Shown here piece by piece: positions 9,659-18,492 of a stretch of 64,000 nucleotides of DNA. Each line of letters begins with the position of its first letter. Positions within the stretch are counted from its first letter, which is position 1. The stretch is taken from assembly GCF_023534745.1 (NCBI RefSeq), contig NZ_JAMHJQ010000005.1, positions 542,264 to 606,263 on the forward strand, given 5' to 3'. Source of the DNA: Streptomyces sp. 35G-GA-8 (GTDB taxonomy: Bacteria > Actinomycetota > Actinomycetes > Streptomycetales > Streptomycetaceae). A program made the position numbers and the translations under genes. The notes below the pieces were generated by a model, which had not been told where the DNA came from, did no database searches, and worked only from the letters and a program-made list of their open reading frames with translations.

Positions 9659-10983
9659 GCGCGACAGCGGACCGGGACGCCGCATCCCGCGCCCCCGACC
9701 CCGGCCGGCGGCAGCGCGCGGTCGATGTGCTGGTGGTCGGCGCGGGTCCGGCCGGTCTGGCCGCGGCCGGGCGACTGGCCGCCTCGGGCGCCGGTACGGT
9801 CGAGGTCGTCGACCGTGAGGACCAGGCCGGCGGTATCCCGCGCCACTGCTTCCACACCGGGTTCGGCGTGCGTGATCTGCGTCGCCCGATGAGCGGCCCC
9901 GCGTACGCCCGCCACTGGCGCGATCTGGCGATCGACGCGGGAGCGACGCTGCGCACCGGTGTCTCCGTGACCGGCTGGGCGGGCCGCCATGGGCGCGCGG
10001 TCACCCCCGGCGGCCCCGGGCCGCTCACCGTGGAGACGACCGGCCCCGAGGGCCTGGAAAGCCTCTCCGCCGGGGCGGTCGTCCTCGCCACCGGCGCACG
10101 CGAACGCCCGCGCGGCGCCCGGCTGGTGCCGGGGACGCGGCCGGCCGGGGTGTTCACCACCGGCGAGCTGCAACAGGCCGTCCATCTGCACCATCAGTGG
10201 ATCGGGGCGCGGGCCGTCGTCATCGGGGCCGAACCCGTCGGCTACTCCGCCGTACGCACCCTGCGGGGCGCGGGCGTGGAGATCGCGGCGATGGTCACCG
10301 AACAGCCGCACCACCAGTCCTCCTGGGTCTCGGGGCTCGGGGCCCGGCTGCGTCACCGCGTTCCGCTGCTCACCGCCACGACCGTCACCGAACTGCTCGG
10401 CAGGGGCCGGCTCACCGGAGTCGCGCTGAGGCACGACGACGGCAGGACGACGACCATCGGCTGCGACACGGTCGTCTTCACCGGGGACTGGATCCCCGAC
10501 CACGAGCTGGCCCGCCGGGGCGGGATCGCCCTCGACCGGGGCACCCGGGGCCCGGCGGTCGACACCGCGTTCCGTACCGCCGCGCCCGGTGTCTTCGCCG
10601 TCGGCAATCTGCTGCACGCCATCGAGCCCGCGGGCACCGCCGCCCGGGAGGGCCGGCTCGTCGCGGGGCCCGTGCTGCGGTTTCTGGCGGACGGCGCGTG
10701 GCCGGGTGGCCAGGTGCCGGTGGAGGTGGACGCGCCCCTGCGGTGGGTCGCGCCGAACCGTATCGACCCACGCGGTCCACGTCCGCCGCTGGGCCGCTTC
10801 ACGCTCCGTACGGCGCGCTCGGCGGACCGGCTGTCATTCCTTGTCGTCACCCAGGACGGACGGGTGCTGCACCGGGAACGGCTGCGGCGCGGCGCGGTGC
10901 CGAACCGGCCGCTGTACGCCTGCGCCGACTGGATCGACCGCGCCGATCCCGGCGGCGGCCCGATCGTGATCAGCGCGGGCTGA
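9655..10983 (+). CDS. FAD/NAD(P)-dependent oxidoreductase partner of the dehydrogenase
   Basis: A 442-residue pyridine-nucleotide-disulfide-type flavoprotein. The N-terminal dinucleotide motif is VVGAGPAGLAAAGRLA, a second one is AVVIGAEPVGYSAV, and GVFAVGNLLHAIEPAGTAAREG forms the C-terminal FAD site. EDQAGGIPRHCFHTGFG resembles the hydrogen-cyanide-synthase B / sarcosine-oxidase alpha family. The last 80 residues form an extra domain that may match the DUF1667 partner seen in related operons. It probably moves electrons between the [2Fe-2S] dehydrogenase and NAD(P). The start at 9655 overlaps the upstream stop and has a perfect GGAGG at 9643-9647. Confidence 0.85.
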   Translation: MSATADRDAASRAPDPGRRQRAVDVLVVGAGPAGLAAAGRLAASGAGTVEVVDREDQAGGIPRHCFHTGFGVRDLRRPMSGPAYARHWRDLAIDAGATLRTGVSVTGWAGRHGRAVTPGGPGPLTVETTGPEGLESLSAGAVVLATGARERPRGARLVPGTRPAGVFTTGELQQAVHLHHQWIGARAVVIGAEPVGYSAVRTLRGAGVEIAAMVTEQPHHQSSWVSGLGARLRHRVPLLTATTVTELLGRGRLTGVALRHDDGRTTTIGCDTVVFTGDWIPDHELARRGGIALDRGTRGPAVDTAFRTAAPGVFAVGNLLHAIEPAGTAAREGRLVAGPVLRFLADGAWPGGQVPVEVDAPLRWVAPNRIDPRGPRPPLGRFTLRTARSADRLSFLVVTQDGRVLHRERLRRGAVPNRPLYACADWIDRADPGGGPIVISAG

Positions 10984-11012
10984 GCCCCGGGCCGTCGCGT
11001 CGCGCGCCCGGT

Positions 11013-11564
11013 TCAGAGCTGGTCGGACCCCAGGACCGCCGCGTAGAAACCGGCGCGCGCGGCGAGCGGGGTCAGCTCACCCGCCCGCTCGGCCGGGAAG
11101 CAGACCAGGGGGTAGCAGTCCGACTCTATGTCGAGGACGGCGAGCGCCACCCCGACCTTCAGATGGAGCCGTCCGGCGTCGTTCAGGAAGGCGGCGGTGT
11201 CCATGTCCGGGGGCGCCGCGTCCGTGCCGTCCGCTCCGGCATGGGACCACGGGTCGACGGTGGGACGGGATTCCAGGCCCCGGAGCCGATGGCTGATCTC
11301 ATCGGAGCCCTCCTTCCAGTCGACCTCGGCCAGCAGCCCCTGTGCCGTCAGGGCGTCGACGAGCGCTATCCACGCGAGGTTCTCGATGGGCGCGTCGATG
11401 CCGCGGTCCTCAAGACGCTCGGCGTGGGTCCGTACGTAGGCGTCCGGATCGTCGTACGCGAACAGCACCTCGTCGACGACGGCCGCGCGGCCCGGCGCGA
11501 GCAGCTCGGCCAGCGCGGCCAGTGCCTCGGCGGCGGGGGTGCGAGCAGGACGACGCTCCGTCAT
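11013..11564 (-). CDS. Conserved hypothetical protein (possibly DUF6630-like)
   Basis: A 183-residue acidic soluble protein. Visible features are the N-terminal helices LAALAELLAPGRAAVVDEVLF, a central IALVDALTAQGLLAEVDWKEGSDEI, and a C-terminal alpha/beta stretch ending in DCYPLVCFPAERAGELTPLAA. The DWKE-containing core recalls DUF6630-type proteins, but I am not certain of that match. ATG 11564 follows GAGGAG with good spacing. It is convergent with the oxidoreductase operon (30 bases between stops) and has no partner gene. No catalytic residues can be named. Confidence 0.7.
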   Translation of the reverse strand: MTERRPARTPAAEALAALAELLAPGRAAVVDEVLFAYDDPDAYVRTHAERLEDRGIDAPIENLAWIALVDALTAQGLLAEVDWKEGSDEISHRLRGLESRPTVDPWSHAGADGTDAAPPDMDTAAFLNDAGRLHLKVGVALAVLDIESDCYPLVCFPAERAGELTPLAARAGFYAAVLGSDQL

Positions 11565-12075
11565 GATGACAGCTCCTCAGGTCGGGATGCGAGGTGTTCG
11601 GGTGGAACACCGGCCCGGGGAACACCCTGCCACGGGGGTCTGACAACCGACCGGCCCGCAACCCGCCGGAGAATCGCGCGAGATGCGAGACCCGCGAGGC
11701 CGGAAAGAGGGGCGGCCCCACCGGCGAGGGGGGACGCACCGGTGGGGCCGGGAGAGCTCGGGCGGCCGGGGGCGGCCGCGAGCTTGGCTCCGAGACGCGT
11801 CTGCCCGGCACGCCACGACGTATGCGCACGAGTTTCGAAGAACCCGTACGGACCGAAGCCCTTCCCCGCGGAGTGAACGGTGAGTGACCGGCTCCGGTCC
11901 TGTGGCCATGGGCGCGGCGACGGTTCGCCGACACGGTGATCCCTGTGTGGTGATCGGTGTTGGCCGTTGGAACGTCGTTCACGCGCAGGCCACGCCCAGT
12001 GTCAACCATCGAGGAGTAGCCAGGGGGCCGTCCCCGGCGCGCTCGTCAATGCGCTCGCACTCGGGAGGCCGCAGA
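11565..12075. other. Divergent intergenic region (511 bases) with an isolated hairpin
   Basis: No supported gene is seen between the minus gene starting at 11564 and the phosphoesterase at 12076. Small open frames at 11594-11887 (plus) and on the minus strand are compositionally unlike genes. The main structure is the hairpin at 11713-11750. Promoters for both flanking genes must lie here. Confidence 0.4.
11713..11750. other. 12-bp perfect inverted repeat in a divergent intergenic region
   Basis: Arms at 11713-11724 and 11739-11750 (CGGCCCCACCGG and its complement) flank a 14-base loop. It looks like a rho-independent terminator but does not follow any gene end, since both neighbours start on either side of it. 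It may insulate the two promoters, or mark a lost gene. Confidence 0.6.
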
Positions 12076-13821
12076 ATGACACGCATACGCTCCGCAGTCA
12101 CCGGCGTCGACCGCCGCTCCTTTCTCACCGCCACCGGAGCGGTCGGCGTCTCCGCCGGAATCGGGCTGGCGCTCGGCGCGGGCGGCGGTCCCGGAGAGGC
12201 GGCCGCCGCGCCCGGAGTGACCGCGACGCCCTCCGTGCCCGCCCCCCGCACCCCCGCCGCCCCGGCCACGCCCACCCGTACCGTCTCCCCCCGTACGACG
12301 CTGGACACGGTGGCCGCGCCCCGCGACAGCGCCGCGGCCTTCCGACGGCTCGGCGACGGTCCCGGCTGGCGCAGGGTCGTCCGCGAGACGCTGGCGGCCC
12401 CGCGCCCCGGCCGCGCCCAGCGGCGTACCGTACTCAGCTCGTTCGTCCAGCTCACCGATCTGCATCTGGTGGATGTCCAGCACCCGGTACGCACCGAGTA
12501 TCTGCGCTCGCAGCAGCTCTCGGGGTGGCGGCCGCAGGAGGCGCTCACCGTCCCGGGGGCCGTGGCCCTGATCGAGCAGATCAACGCGCTGAAGGCCGGG
12601 CCCGTGACCGGGGCGCCGCTGTCCTTCGCCGTGACGACCGGTGACAACACCGACAACAACTCCCGGGCGGAACTGGACTGGTTCCTCACGGTGATGAGCG
12701 GTGGCCGTATCACCCCCAACACCGGTGACCTCCAGCGCTACGAAGGGGTGCAGAACTCCGACGAGCGGCTGTTCTGGCATCCGGAGGACTCCGCGCGCGA
12801 CACCGACAAGCGGCTCGGTTACCCGCGTATCGACGGGTTCCTCGACGCCGCGATCCGCTCGGTGAACAGCCCGGGTCTGCAAATCCCGTGGTACTCGACC
12901 GTCGGCAATCACGACGGGCTGGCCAGCGGTGCGATGGCCGACCCGTCCGGCTACCTCGCGGAGTTCGCCGTCGGTGCGAAGAAGCTGTACGGAATCCCCG
13001 ACGCCGAGGCCAAGCAGCTGCTGAAGCTCCTCTCGAAGGGCGGGGACCCCAACGGGGCGAAGCTGATCGGCCTGCTGCGCCGCTCGAAGCGCGCGATGCG
13101 GTCCATCACCGCCGATCCGCGCAGGGCGCCGTTCGGTCCGCGCGAGTATCTGACCGCGCACCTCGACCCGGCCCGGGTGGGCGCGGGTCCGGCCGGACAT
13201 GGCTACACCTCGGCCAATCTGGACAACGACACGCTCTACTACACGTTCCCGATGGGCGAGAACGTCACCGGCATCAGCCTCGACACCACGGACCGCGGTG
13301 GGCACTTCACCGGCTCGCTCAACACGGCCCAGCTCAACTGGCTGAAGCGCAAGCTCACGGAGCACCGGGACGGATACGTCGTCGTCTTCAGCCATCACAA
13401 CAGCTGGACGATGACCAATACCCACCCCGACCCCGCCCACCCGGGCGAGGCCCGGCACAGCGGCGACGAGGTCCTGGCACTGCTCAAGCGCAACCGCAAT
13501 GTGCTGGCCTGGGTCAACGGGCACAGCCACCGCAACTCGATCCTGCCGCACGGCAGCTTCTGGGAGATCTCCACCGCCTCGCACATCGACTTCCCGCAGC
13601 TCGCCCGGGTCATCGAGATCGCCGACAACGGGGACGGCACGCTCTCGCTGTTCACCACGCTCATCGAGTCGGCGGCGCCGCACAGGACGGACTTCGAGGA
13701 CCTTTCGCAGACCGGTCTCGCCGCCCTCTACCGGGAGTTGTCGCACAACGCGCCGGGTTCCACCACCGCCCCGGCGGGCAAGTCCACGGACCGCAACACC
13801 GAGCTGCTGCTGAGCCGCTGA
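12076..13821 (+). CDS. Tat-exported metallophosphoesterase (TIGR03767-type)
   Basis: A 581-residue calcineurin-like phosphoesterase. A twin-arginine signal (DRRSFL, residues 12-17) precedes a hydrophobic stretch, and a Pro/Thr/Ala-rich spacer follows to about residue 80. Metal-binding motifs are TDLHLVD (D128, H130), TTGDNTDNNS, STVGNHD, VVFSHHNS and WVNGHSHRN, the complete five-block set. The length and long inserts match the actinobacterial TIGR03767 family, whose substrate is unknown. ATG 12076 follows GGGAGG at 12063-12068. It is monocistronic. Action in the cell wall space on a phosphodiester or monoester is inferred from the fold and export signal. Confidence 0.88.
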   Translation: MTRIRSAVTGVDRRSFLTATGAVGVSAGIGLALGAGGGPGEAAAAPGVTATPSVPAPRTPAAPATPTRTVSPRTTLDTVAAPRDSAAAFRRLGDGPGWRRVVRETLAAPRPGRAQRRTVLSSFVQLTDLHLVDVQHPVRTEYLRSQQLSGWRPQEALTVPGAVALIEQINALKAGPVTGAPLSFAVTTGDNTDNNSRAELDWFLTVMSGGRITPNTGDLQRYEGVQNSDERLFWHPEDSARDTDKRLGYPRIDGFLDAAIRSVNSPGLQIPWYSTVGNHDGLASGAMADPSGYLAEFAVGAKKLYGIPDAEAKQLLKLLSKGGDPNGAKLIGLLRRSKRAMRSITADPRRAPFGPREYLTAHLDPARVGAGPAGHGYTSANLDNDTLYYTFPMGENVTGISLDTTDRGGHFTGSLNTAQLNWLKRKLTEHRDGYVVVFSHHNSWTMTNTHPDPAHPGEARHSGDEVLALLKRNRNVLAWVNGHSHRNSILPHGSFWEISTASHIDFPQLARVIEIADNGDGTLSLFTTLIESAAPHRTDFEDLSQTGLAALYRELSHNAPGSTTAPAGKSTDRNTELLLSR

Positions 13822-13858
13822 GAACCCGTCGGTCGACGGCCGGGGGCCGATCAGCCTC

Positions 13859-14458
13859 TCAGCCGGCGTCGATCAGACGCTGGAGCGCGGGCGCGTACAG
13901 ATCGGCCAGCCGTTCGGGGGCGGCCCGTCCGGTGGCGCCTTCGCGGTACAGGCTGAGCGTGGCGCCGAGCCCGAGCAGTTGGCCGGAGATCAGCTCGGCG
14001 CGCAGAGCGCGTTCACGGCCGGTCAGCGACCCGGCCAGCCGCTCGGTGATCTGCGCGCCGAAGCGCTCGCGCAGCAGGGTGCGTTCGTCGTCGTGGCCGA
14101 GCGAGAACACGACGCGCAGCAAGGGGTCCGCCCCGCGCTCGCGGCGGCTGCGCAGCATGGTCAGCACCAGATGTCTGCCGAGCGTGTCCAGGGGCGCCGC
14201 GAAGAGCTGGTCCGCCGCGGCCTCGAAGTCGGCGACGGCGTTGAACAGCCGTTCCTTGGTGGCGAAATGCTTGACGATGAGCGAGGCGCTGACCCCCGCG
14301 TCGGCGGCGATGCCCCGCATCGTGACCTCGGCGTAGGGCCGGAAGGCGAACGCGCGCCGCGCGGCCCGCAGGATCGCGTCCCGTCCCGTACCCGCCTCGG
14401 GCGCCGCGGCGCCGCCCGCCGCCCCGTCGGCTGACCCGCCGGCTGCCTGCCCGTTCAT
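13859..14458 (-). CDS. TetR-family transcriptional regulator
   Basis: A 199-residue repressor-type protein. After a disordered Gly/Ala-rich N-terminus, residues 27-75 form the TetR helix-turn-helix (AILRAARRAFAF through MRGIAADAGVSASLIVKHFATKERLF). The ligand-binding half is all helical. Its ATG overlaps the stop of the upstream MFS gene by four bases, so the pair is co-transcribed. The dyad at 16011-16055 in front of the MFS gene is its likely operator. The expected role is ligand-released repression of the efflux gene and itself. Confidence 0.92.
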   Translation of the reverse strand: MNGQAAGGSADGAAGGAAAPEAGTGRDAILRAARRAFAFRPYAEVTMRGIAADAGVSASLIVKHFATKERLFNAVADFEAAADQLFAAPLDTLGRHLVLTMLRSRRERGADPLLRVVFSLGHDDERTLLRERFGAQITERLAGSLTGRERALRAELISGQLLGLGATLSLYREGATGRAAPERLADLYAPALQRLIDAG

Positions 14459-15960
14459 GCGCCCTCCCGGGCAAGCGATGTCGTCCTGTCCCGTGCGACG
14501 CTACCGGGCGCGCGTCCCCGCTGACGCGGCAGACACAGGGTGACGGCCAGCGCGAGGAGCGCGGCGCCGCCCGCGATGACGAAGACCAGCAGATAGGCGT
14601 GGAGTGTGGGGGCGGTACGGCCGCCGGCCTCGAAGGTGAGGCTGGTGAGTACGGCGGCGACCGCCGCGCTGCAAAAGGCCTGTCCGACCGAGCGCATCAG
14701 GGTGTTGAGGCCGTTGGCGGCGCCTGTCTCGCTGACAGGCACCGCGCGCATCACGAGCGCGGGCAGCGCCGAGTACGCGATGGCAGTGCCCGCGGCGACG
14801 ACGGTGGCACCGAGGATGATCGTCCACAGCCGGTGGCTGGTGAAGAAGCGCACCGCGTAGCCCACGGCCAGCACGGCCGAGGCCAGCACGAGCGTGGTTT
14901 TGGGGCCGTACGCGGCGGAGATCCGCGCGGACACCGGAGACAGGGCGACCATCGTGAGGCCGCCGGGCAGCAGGCACAGTCCGCTGACGACGAGGGAAGC
15001 GCCCAGGCCGTAACCGGTGCTGGTGGGCTCCTGCACCATCTGCGCGGTGGTCAGGGAGTTGGCGTAGAACGCGAAGCCGATCAGCAGGGCGGCGAGATTG
15101 GCCAACAGCACGGCGGGTCGCGCGGAGACCCGCAGATCGACCATGGGGGTGGTGACGCGCAGCTCGTAGCATCCCCAGAGGAGGCCGATCAGCACGGCGA
15201 GTACGAGCAGCCCGAGGGTACGGACGGATGTCCAGCCCCACGCCCCGCCCTGGGTGACCGCCAGCAGCAGGCCGACCAGGGCGGCGGACAGCCCGAGCGC
15301 GCCGAGTGCGTCGAAGCGGCCCCGGGTGCGCAGCGGTGATTCCGGTACGCAGAGCAGCACCAGCACGATGTCGAGCAGCCCCAGCCCGGCCGACGCCCAG
15401 AACATCGTGTGCCAGTCGTAGTGCTCGACGACCAGGGCGGCGACGGGCAGTCCGACGGCCGCGCCGATGCCCAGGGTCGAGCTCATCAGGGCGACCGAGG
15501 ACAGCACCCGCTCGGGTGCCAGCTCGTCCCGCATGATGCTGATGCCCAGGGGTACGACGGCGAGCGCGGCGCCCTGGAGGGCCCGGCCGGTGATCAGCAC
15601 CCCGATGTGGGAGCTGACCGCGCACAGGACGGAGCCGGCGGTCAGCACGCCGAGCGAGGCAAGGAGCACCCGGCGCTTGCCGTACATGTCGCCGATCCGC
15701 CCGAGCACGGGGGTGCAGATGGCGCCGGTGAGCAGCGTGATCGTCACCAGCCAGCTGGCGGCGGCGGGGGTGGCGCCGGTGAGCGCGGGGATGTGCGGAA
15801 GGAGCGGTACGACCAGCGTCTGCATGACGGCCACGACCACGCCGCAGAACGCCAGGACGGCGACGAGGAATCTGGGGTGCGGCGCGGAGGGCTCGGACGC
15901 GGAAGGTTCGGATTCGGAGGGCTCGGAGGGCTCGGGGGGCTCGGATATCGCTTCGGGCAT
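14455..15960 (-). CDS. MFS drug-efflux transporter, DHA2-like
   Basis: A 501-residue transporter with about 14 membrane segments. The family motif A appears as GRIGDMYGKRRVLLA after segment 2, and motif C-like glycines lie in GIGAAVGLPVAALV. The cytoplasmic N-terminus (residues 1-28) is an unusual acidic run of Glu, Pro and Ser in SEP-type repeats. The start at 15960 has GGAGAG upstream. It is translationally coupled to the TetR gene downstream, the usual layout for a regulated proton-driven multidrug exporter. The exported compound is not known. Confidence 0.92.
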   Translation of the reverse strand: MPEAISEPPEPSEPSESEPSASEPSAPHPRFLVAVLAFCGVVVAVMQTLVVPLLPHIPALTGATPAAASWLVTITLLTGAICTPVLGRIGDMYGKRRVLLASLGVLTAGSVLCAVSSHIGVLITGRALQGAALAVVPLGISIMRDELAPERVLSSVALMSSTLGIGAAVGLPVAALVVEHYDWHTMFWASAGLGLLDIVLVLLCVPESPLRTRGRFDALGALGLSAALVGLLLAVTQGGAWGWTSVRTLGLLVLAVLIGLLWGCYELRVTTPMVDLRVSARPAVLLANLAALLIGFAFYANSLTTAQMVQEPTSTGYGLGASLVVSGLCLLPGGLTMVALSPVSARISAAYGPKTTLVLASAVLAVGYAVRFFTSHRLWTIILGATVVAAGTAIAYSALPALVMRAVPVSETGAANGLNTLMRSVGQAFCSAAVAAVLTSLTFEAGGRTAPTLHAYLLVFVIAGGAALLALAVTLCLPRQRGRAPGSVARDRTTSLAREGA

Positions 15961-16010
15961 CTCTCTCCGTAACGGGAAGCGCCAACGGGAAGCGCTGAGG
16001 GGAAGCGGCA

Positions 16011-16055
16011 GGGGTGCACAACTGTTCACCTCCAGGGTATACACCTGTGCACCCC
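16011..16055. promoter_or_regulatory. 45-bp imperfect dyad, probable TetR operator
   Basis: Perfect 10-base outer arms GGGGTGCACA (16011-16020) and TGTGCACCCC (16046-16055) are followed inward by matching TGT/ACA and ACC/GGT blocks, giving 16 of 22 paired positions. It lies 51 bases upstream of the MFS start and 92 upstream of the divergent DUF4032 gene, so it may control both. Confidence 0.7.
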
Positions 16056-16146
16056 CGTGCCCCTCCGGCCGCGCGACCCGACCCGGCACACTGTCCGGGG
16101 CGGTTCCGTGTCCGGTGCCCGCCCGACGACCGCCGTGGGAGGCACG

Positions 16147-17403
16147 ATGGCGCTGCAGATCAGCGCGACCAATCCGGAGCAGCCGGCCGTGCTGCTGGAT
16201 CTGCCGTGGAACACCCCGCTCGACCAGTGGCCCGACGAGTGCCTGGTCGCGCTCCCGCGCGGTATCTCGCGCCATGTGGTGCGCTTCGCCTCGGCCGGGC
16301 CCGAGGTCGTGGCGGTGAAGGAGATATCCGAGCGCGGGGCCGTCCGCGAGTTCGGTCTGCTCCGCGATCTGCACCGCCTCGGAATCCCCGCCGTGGACCC
16401 GGTCGCGGTGGTGACCGGGCGGGTGGACGCGGACGGGGCGCCCCTGGAACCCGCGCTGATCACACGGCATCTCAAGGGATCGCTGCCCTATCGCTCGATG
16501 TTCGAGTCGACGATGCGGCCGACCACCGTCAAGCGGCTGATGGACGCGCTGGCCGTGCTGCTCGTACGACTGCATCTCGCCGGGTTCGCCTGGGGCGACT
16601 GCTCGCTGTCGAACGCGCTCTTCCGGCGTGACGCGGGCGCGTACGCCGCGTATCTGGTGGACGCCGAGACCGGGCAGATCCAGCAGAACCTGAGCCCGGG
16701 ACAGCGCGATTACGACATCGAGCTGGCGCGGGTGAACATCGCAGGGGAGCTGATGGACCTGGAGGCGTCGGGCGCGCTGCACCCTTCCGTCGACCCGGTG
16801 CCGTTCGGCGCGGCGATCGTCCAGCGGTACGAGGACCTGTGGCACGAGGTGACGCGCGAGTCGGTGTACCCGGTGGACAAGCGGCACTACATCGACCGCC
16901 GGATCCGCCGGCTCAACGATCTGGGCTTCGATGTCGCGGAGATGCAGATCGAGCGCTCCCCGGTCGGTGACACGGTCACCTTCCTGCCGAAGGTGGTGGA
17001 CGCGGGCCATCATCAGCGGCAATTGCTGCGGCTGACCGGACTGGACGCCGAGGAGAACCAGGCGCGCCGGCTGCTCAACGACCTGGAGAGCTGGATGGCC
17101 GGCGAGGAGGACTACGCGCCGGGCGATCCGCTGGGGGCCCGGCCGGAGGTCCTGGCACACCGCTGGGTCCGCGATGTCTTCCGGCCGACCGTGCGGGCCG
17201 TACCCCTGGAGATGCGCGGCGAGATGGACGCGGCGCAGATCTACCACGAGGTGCTTGAGCACCGCTGGTATCTCTCGGAGGCGGCGGGGCGCGACATCGG
17301 TCTGGAGGCGACGATCGCGGACTATCTCGTGAACGTACTGCCGCACTCGGTGAACGCGATGACGCCCCCGGGGACGGACACGACGGGTGGTCTGTCTCCC
17401 TGA
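16147..17403 (+). CDS. DUF4032 domain protein with a lipopolysaccharide-kinase-like N-terminal region
   Basis: A 418-residue actinobacterial protein. Residues 25-200 resemble the protein-kinase-like fold of the WaaP/Kdo-kinase group: VVAVKEISERGAVREFGLLRDLHRLGIP supplies a lysine and glutamate, GFAWGDCSLSNALF looks like a degenerate catalytic loop, and YLVDAETG like the metal-binding Asp. The C-terminal DUF4032 region ends in AQIYHEVLEHRWYLSEAAGRD. A kinase activity is possible but unproven. ATG 16147 follows GGGAGG at 16137-16142. It is divergent from the MFS-tetR operon and shares its regulatory dyad. Confidence 0.85.
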   Translation: MALQISATNPEQPAVLLDLPWNTPLDQWPDECLVALPRGISRHVVRFASAGPEVVAVKEISERGAVREFGLLRDLHRLGIPAVDPVAVVTGRVDADGAPLEPALITRHLKGSLPYRSMFESTMRPTTVKRLMDALAVLLVRLHLAGFAWGDCSLSNALFRRDAGAYAAYLVDAETGQIQQNLSPGQRDYDIELARVNIAGELMDLEASGALHPSVDPVPFGAAIVQRYEDLWHEVTRESVYPVDKRHYIDRRIRRLNDLGFDVAEMQIERSPVGDTVTFLPKVVDAGHHQRQLLRLTGLDAEENQARRLLNDLESWMAGEEDYAPGDPLGARPEVLAHRWVRDVFRPTVRAVPLEMRGEMDAAQIYHEVLEHRWYLSEAAGRDIGLEATIADYLVNVLPHSVNAMTPPGTDTTGGLSP

Positions 17404-17410
17404 TCCCGGG

Positions 17411-17443
17411 ACCGGACCCGAGGCCCGGACCGGACCCGAGGCC
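17411..17443. repeat. 18-bp-period direct repeat between convergent genes
   Basis: The 15-mer ACCGGACCCGAGGCC occurs at 17411-17425 and 17429-17443, inside a 63-base GC-rich gap between the DUF4032 stop and the end of the monooxygenase gene. It can also form terminator-like structures; no other role is evident. Confidence 0.6.
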
Positions 17444-17466
17444 GGACCCGGGCCGGGGGCCGGCTC

Positions 17467-18492
17467 TCACTGAAGGGCGCGTACCGCCGCCGCGAACACC
17501 GCGGGCATCCTGGCCGCCGCCGGGACGATCAGCCGGGCTCCCGCCTCGTGGCCGCTGACCCTCAGCAGCCCCTCCGTCAGCAGCCGGTGGCGCCGGGACA
17601 GCGTGCGCCAGCGCCGCTCGTACTCCTGCGGCCGGCCGGCCCGCAGACACCGTACGGCCGCCTCCGCCGACGCCAGCGCGAGCGCGATGCCCTCGCCGGT
17701 GAGAGCGTCGACATAGCCCGCCGCGTCGCCGACGAGCAGCACCCGGCCGGCGCTGCGGCGGCGTACCCGCTGACGCAGGGGGCCCGCGCCGCGCACGGCG
17801 CCGACCTGCTCACCGTCCAGCAGCGGGAGCAGCCGCGGGAAGCGGGCCAGATGGTCGTCGTAACCGCCCTTCGCCGTGGTCAGTACGGCCACCCCGACCA
17901 GATCGTCCGCCACGGGTGTCACATACGCCTCCCCCGCCCGTCCCGAAGGCGACCAGTGGACCTCCACGAAGTCCGTCCAGGGCTTCATCCGGTAGTGCCG
18001 CCGCTGCCCGTACCGCCGGGGCCGCGGGTCCGGGAGATCCAGGCCGAGGCGGCGGCGCACGGGTGAGCGCAGCCCGTCCGCGGCCACCAGCCAGCGCGCC
18101 CGCAGTCCGCCCGCGGTCACGGAGTCCGCGCTCTGCTCCACCTCGCCGACCCGGCCGGTCACCGTCCTGACGCCGGCCTCGGCGGCCCGTCGCGCCAGCG
18201 CGGCGTGGAGTTCCGTACGCCGTACCCCGAGCCCGGGTCCTTCGTCGAACGGCGCCTCGGCCCGGTGGGTGCCATGGACATAGCGAATGCCGCGCAGCGG
18301 ATGGCCCGGGAGCGGGCCGAGGCCGAGGGCCGACAGCGCGCGTACGCCGCGTGGCATCACGCCTTCGCCGCACGCCTTGTCGACGGGGGTGGTACGGGGC
18401 TCGATCACCACCGTCTCCAGGCCGGCCCGCGCGGCATGGACCGCGGTGGCGAGACCGGCGGGGCCGCCGCCCACCACCAGCAGATCGATCAC
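17467..18492 (-). CDS. FAD-dependent monooxygenase, SrsC-like (phenolic lipid hydroxylase)
   Basis: A 341-residue flavoprotein of the geranylgeranyl-reductase / PHBH-like superfamily. The N-terminal motif is LLVVGGGPAGLATAVHAARAG, CGEGVMPRGVRAL follows near residue 48, and VLLVGDAAGYVDALTGEGIALAL (GD motif) lies near residues 250-272. The GTG start at 18492 overlaps the upstream methyltransferase stop (GTGA), so it is the third gene of a coupled operon. In Streptomyces griseus the flavoprotein SrsC hydroxylates alkylresorcinol methyl ethers to quinone-type lipids; gene order and families here match that system. Substrate is inferred from context. Confidence 0.83.
   Translation of the reverse strand: MIDLLVVGGGPAGLATAVHAARAGLETVVIEPRTTPVDKACGEGVMPRGVRALSALGLGPLPGHPLRGIRYVHGTHRAEAPFDEGPGLGVRRTELHAALARRAAEAGVRTVTGRVGEVEQSADSVTAGGLRARWLVAADGLRSPVRRRLGLDLPDPRPRRYGQRRHYRMKPWTDFVEVHWSPSGRAGEAYVTPVADDLVGVAVLTTAKGGYDDHLARFPRLLPLLDGEQVGAVRGAGPLRQRVRRRSAGRVLLVGDAAGYVDALTGEGIALALASAEAAVRCLRAGRPQEYERRWRTLSRRHRLLTEGLLRVSGHEAGARLIVPAAARMPAVFAAAVRALQ

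Noticed and set aside
11594-11887. Possible small gene in the 11.6-12.1 kb divergent gap
   Set aside because: Gly/Arg-rich translation that includes the hairpin; no good start signal.
15960-16035. Alternative upstream start for the MFS gene using GTG in GGAGGTG
   Set aside because: The GTG would overlap its own ribosome site; ATG 15960 has GGAGAG with normal spacing.
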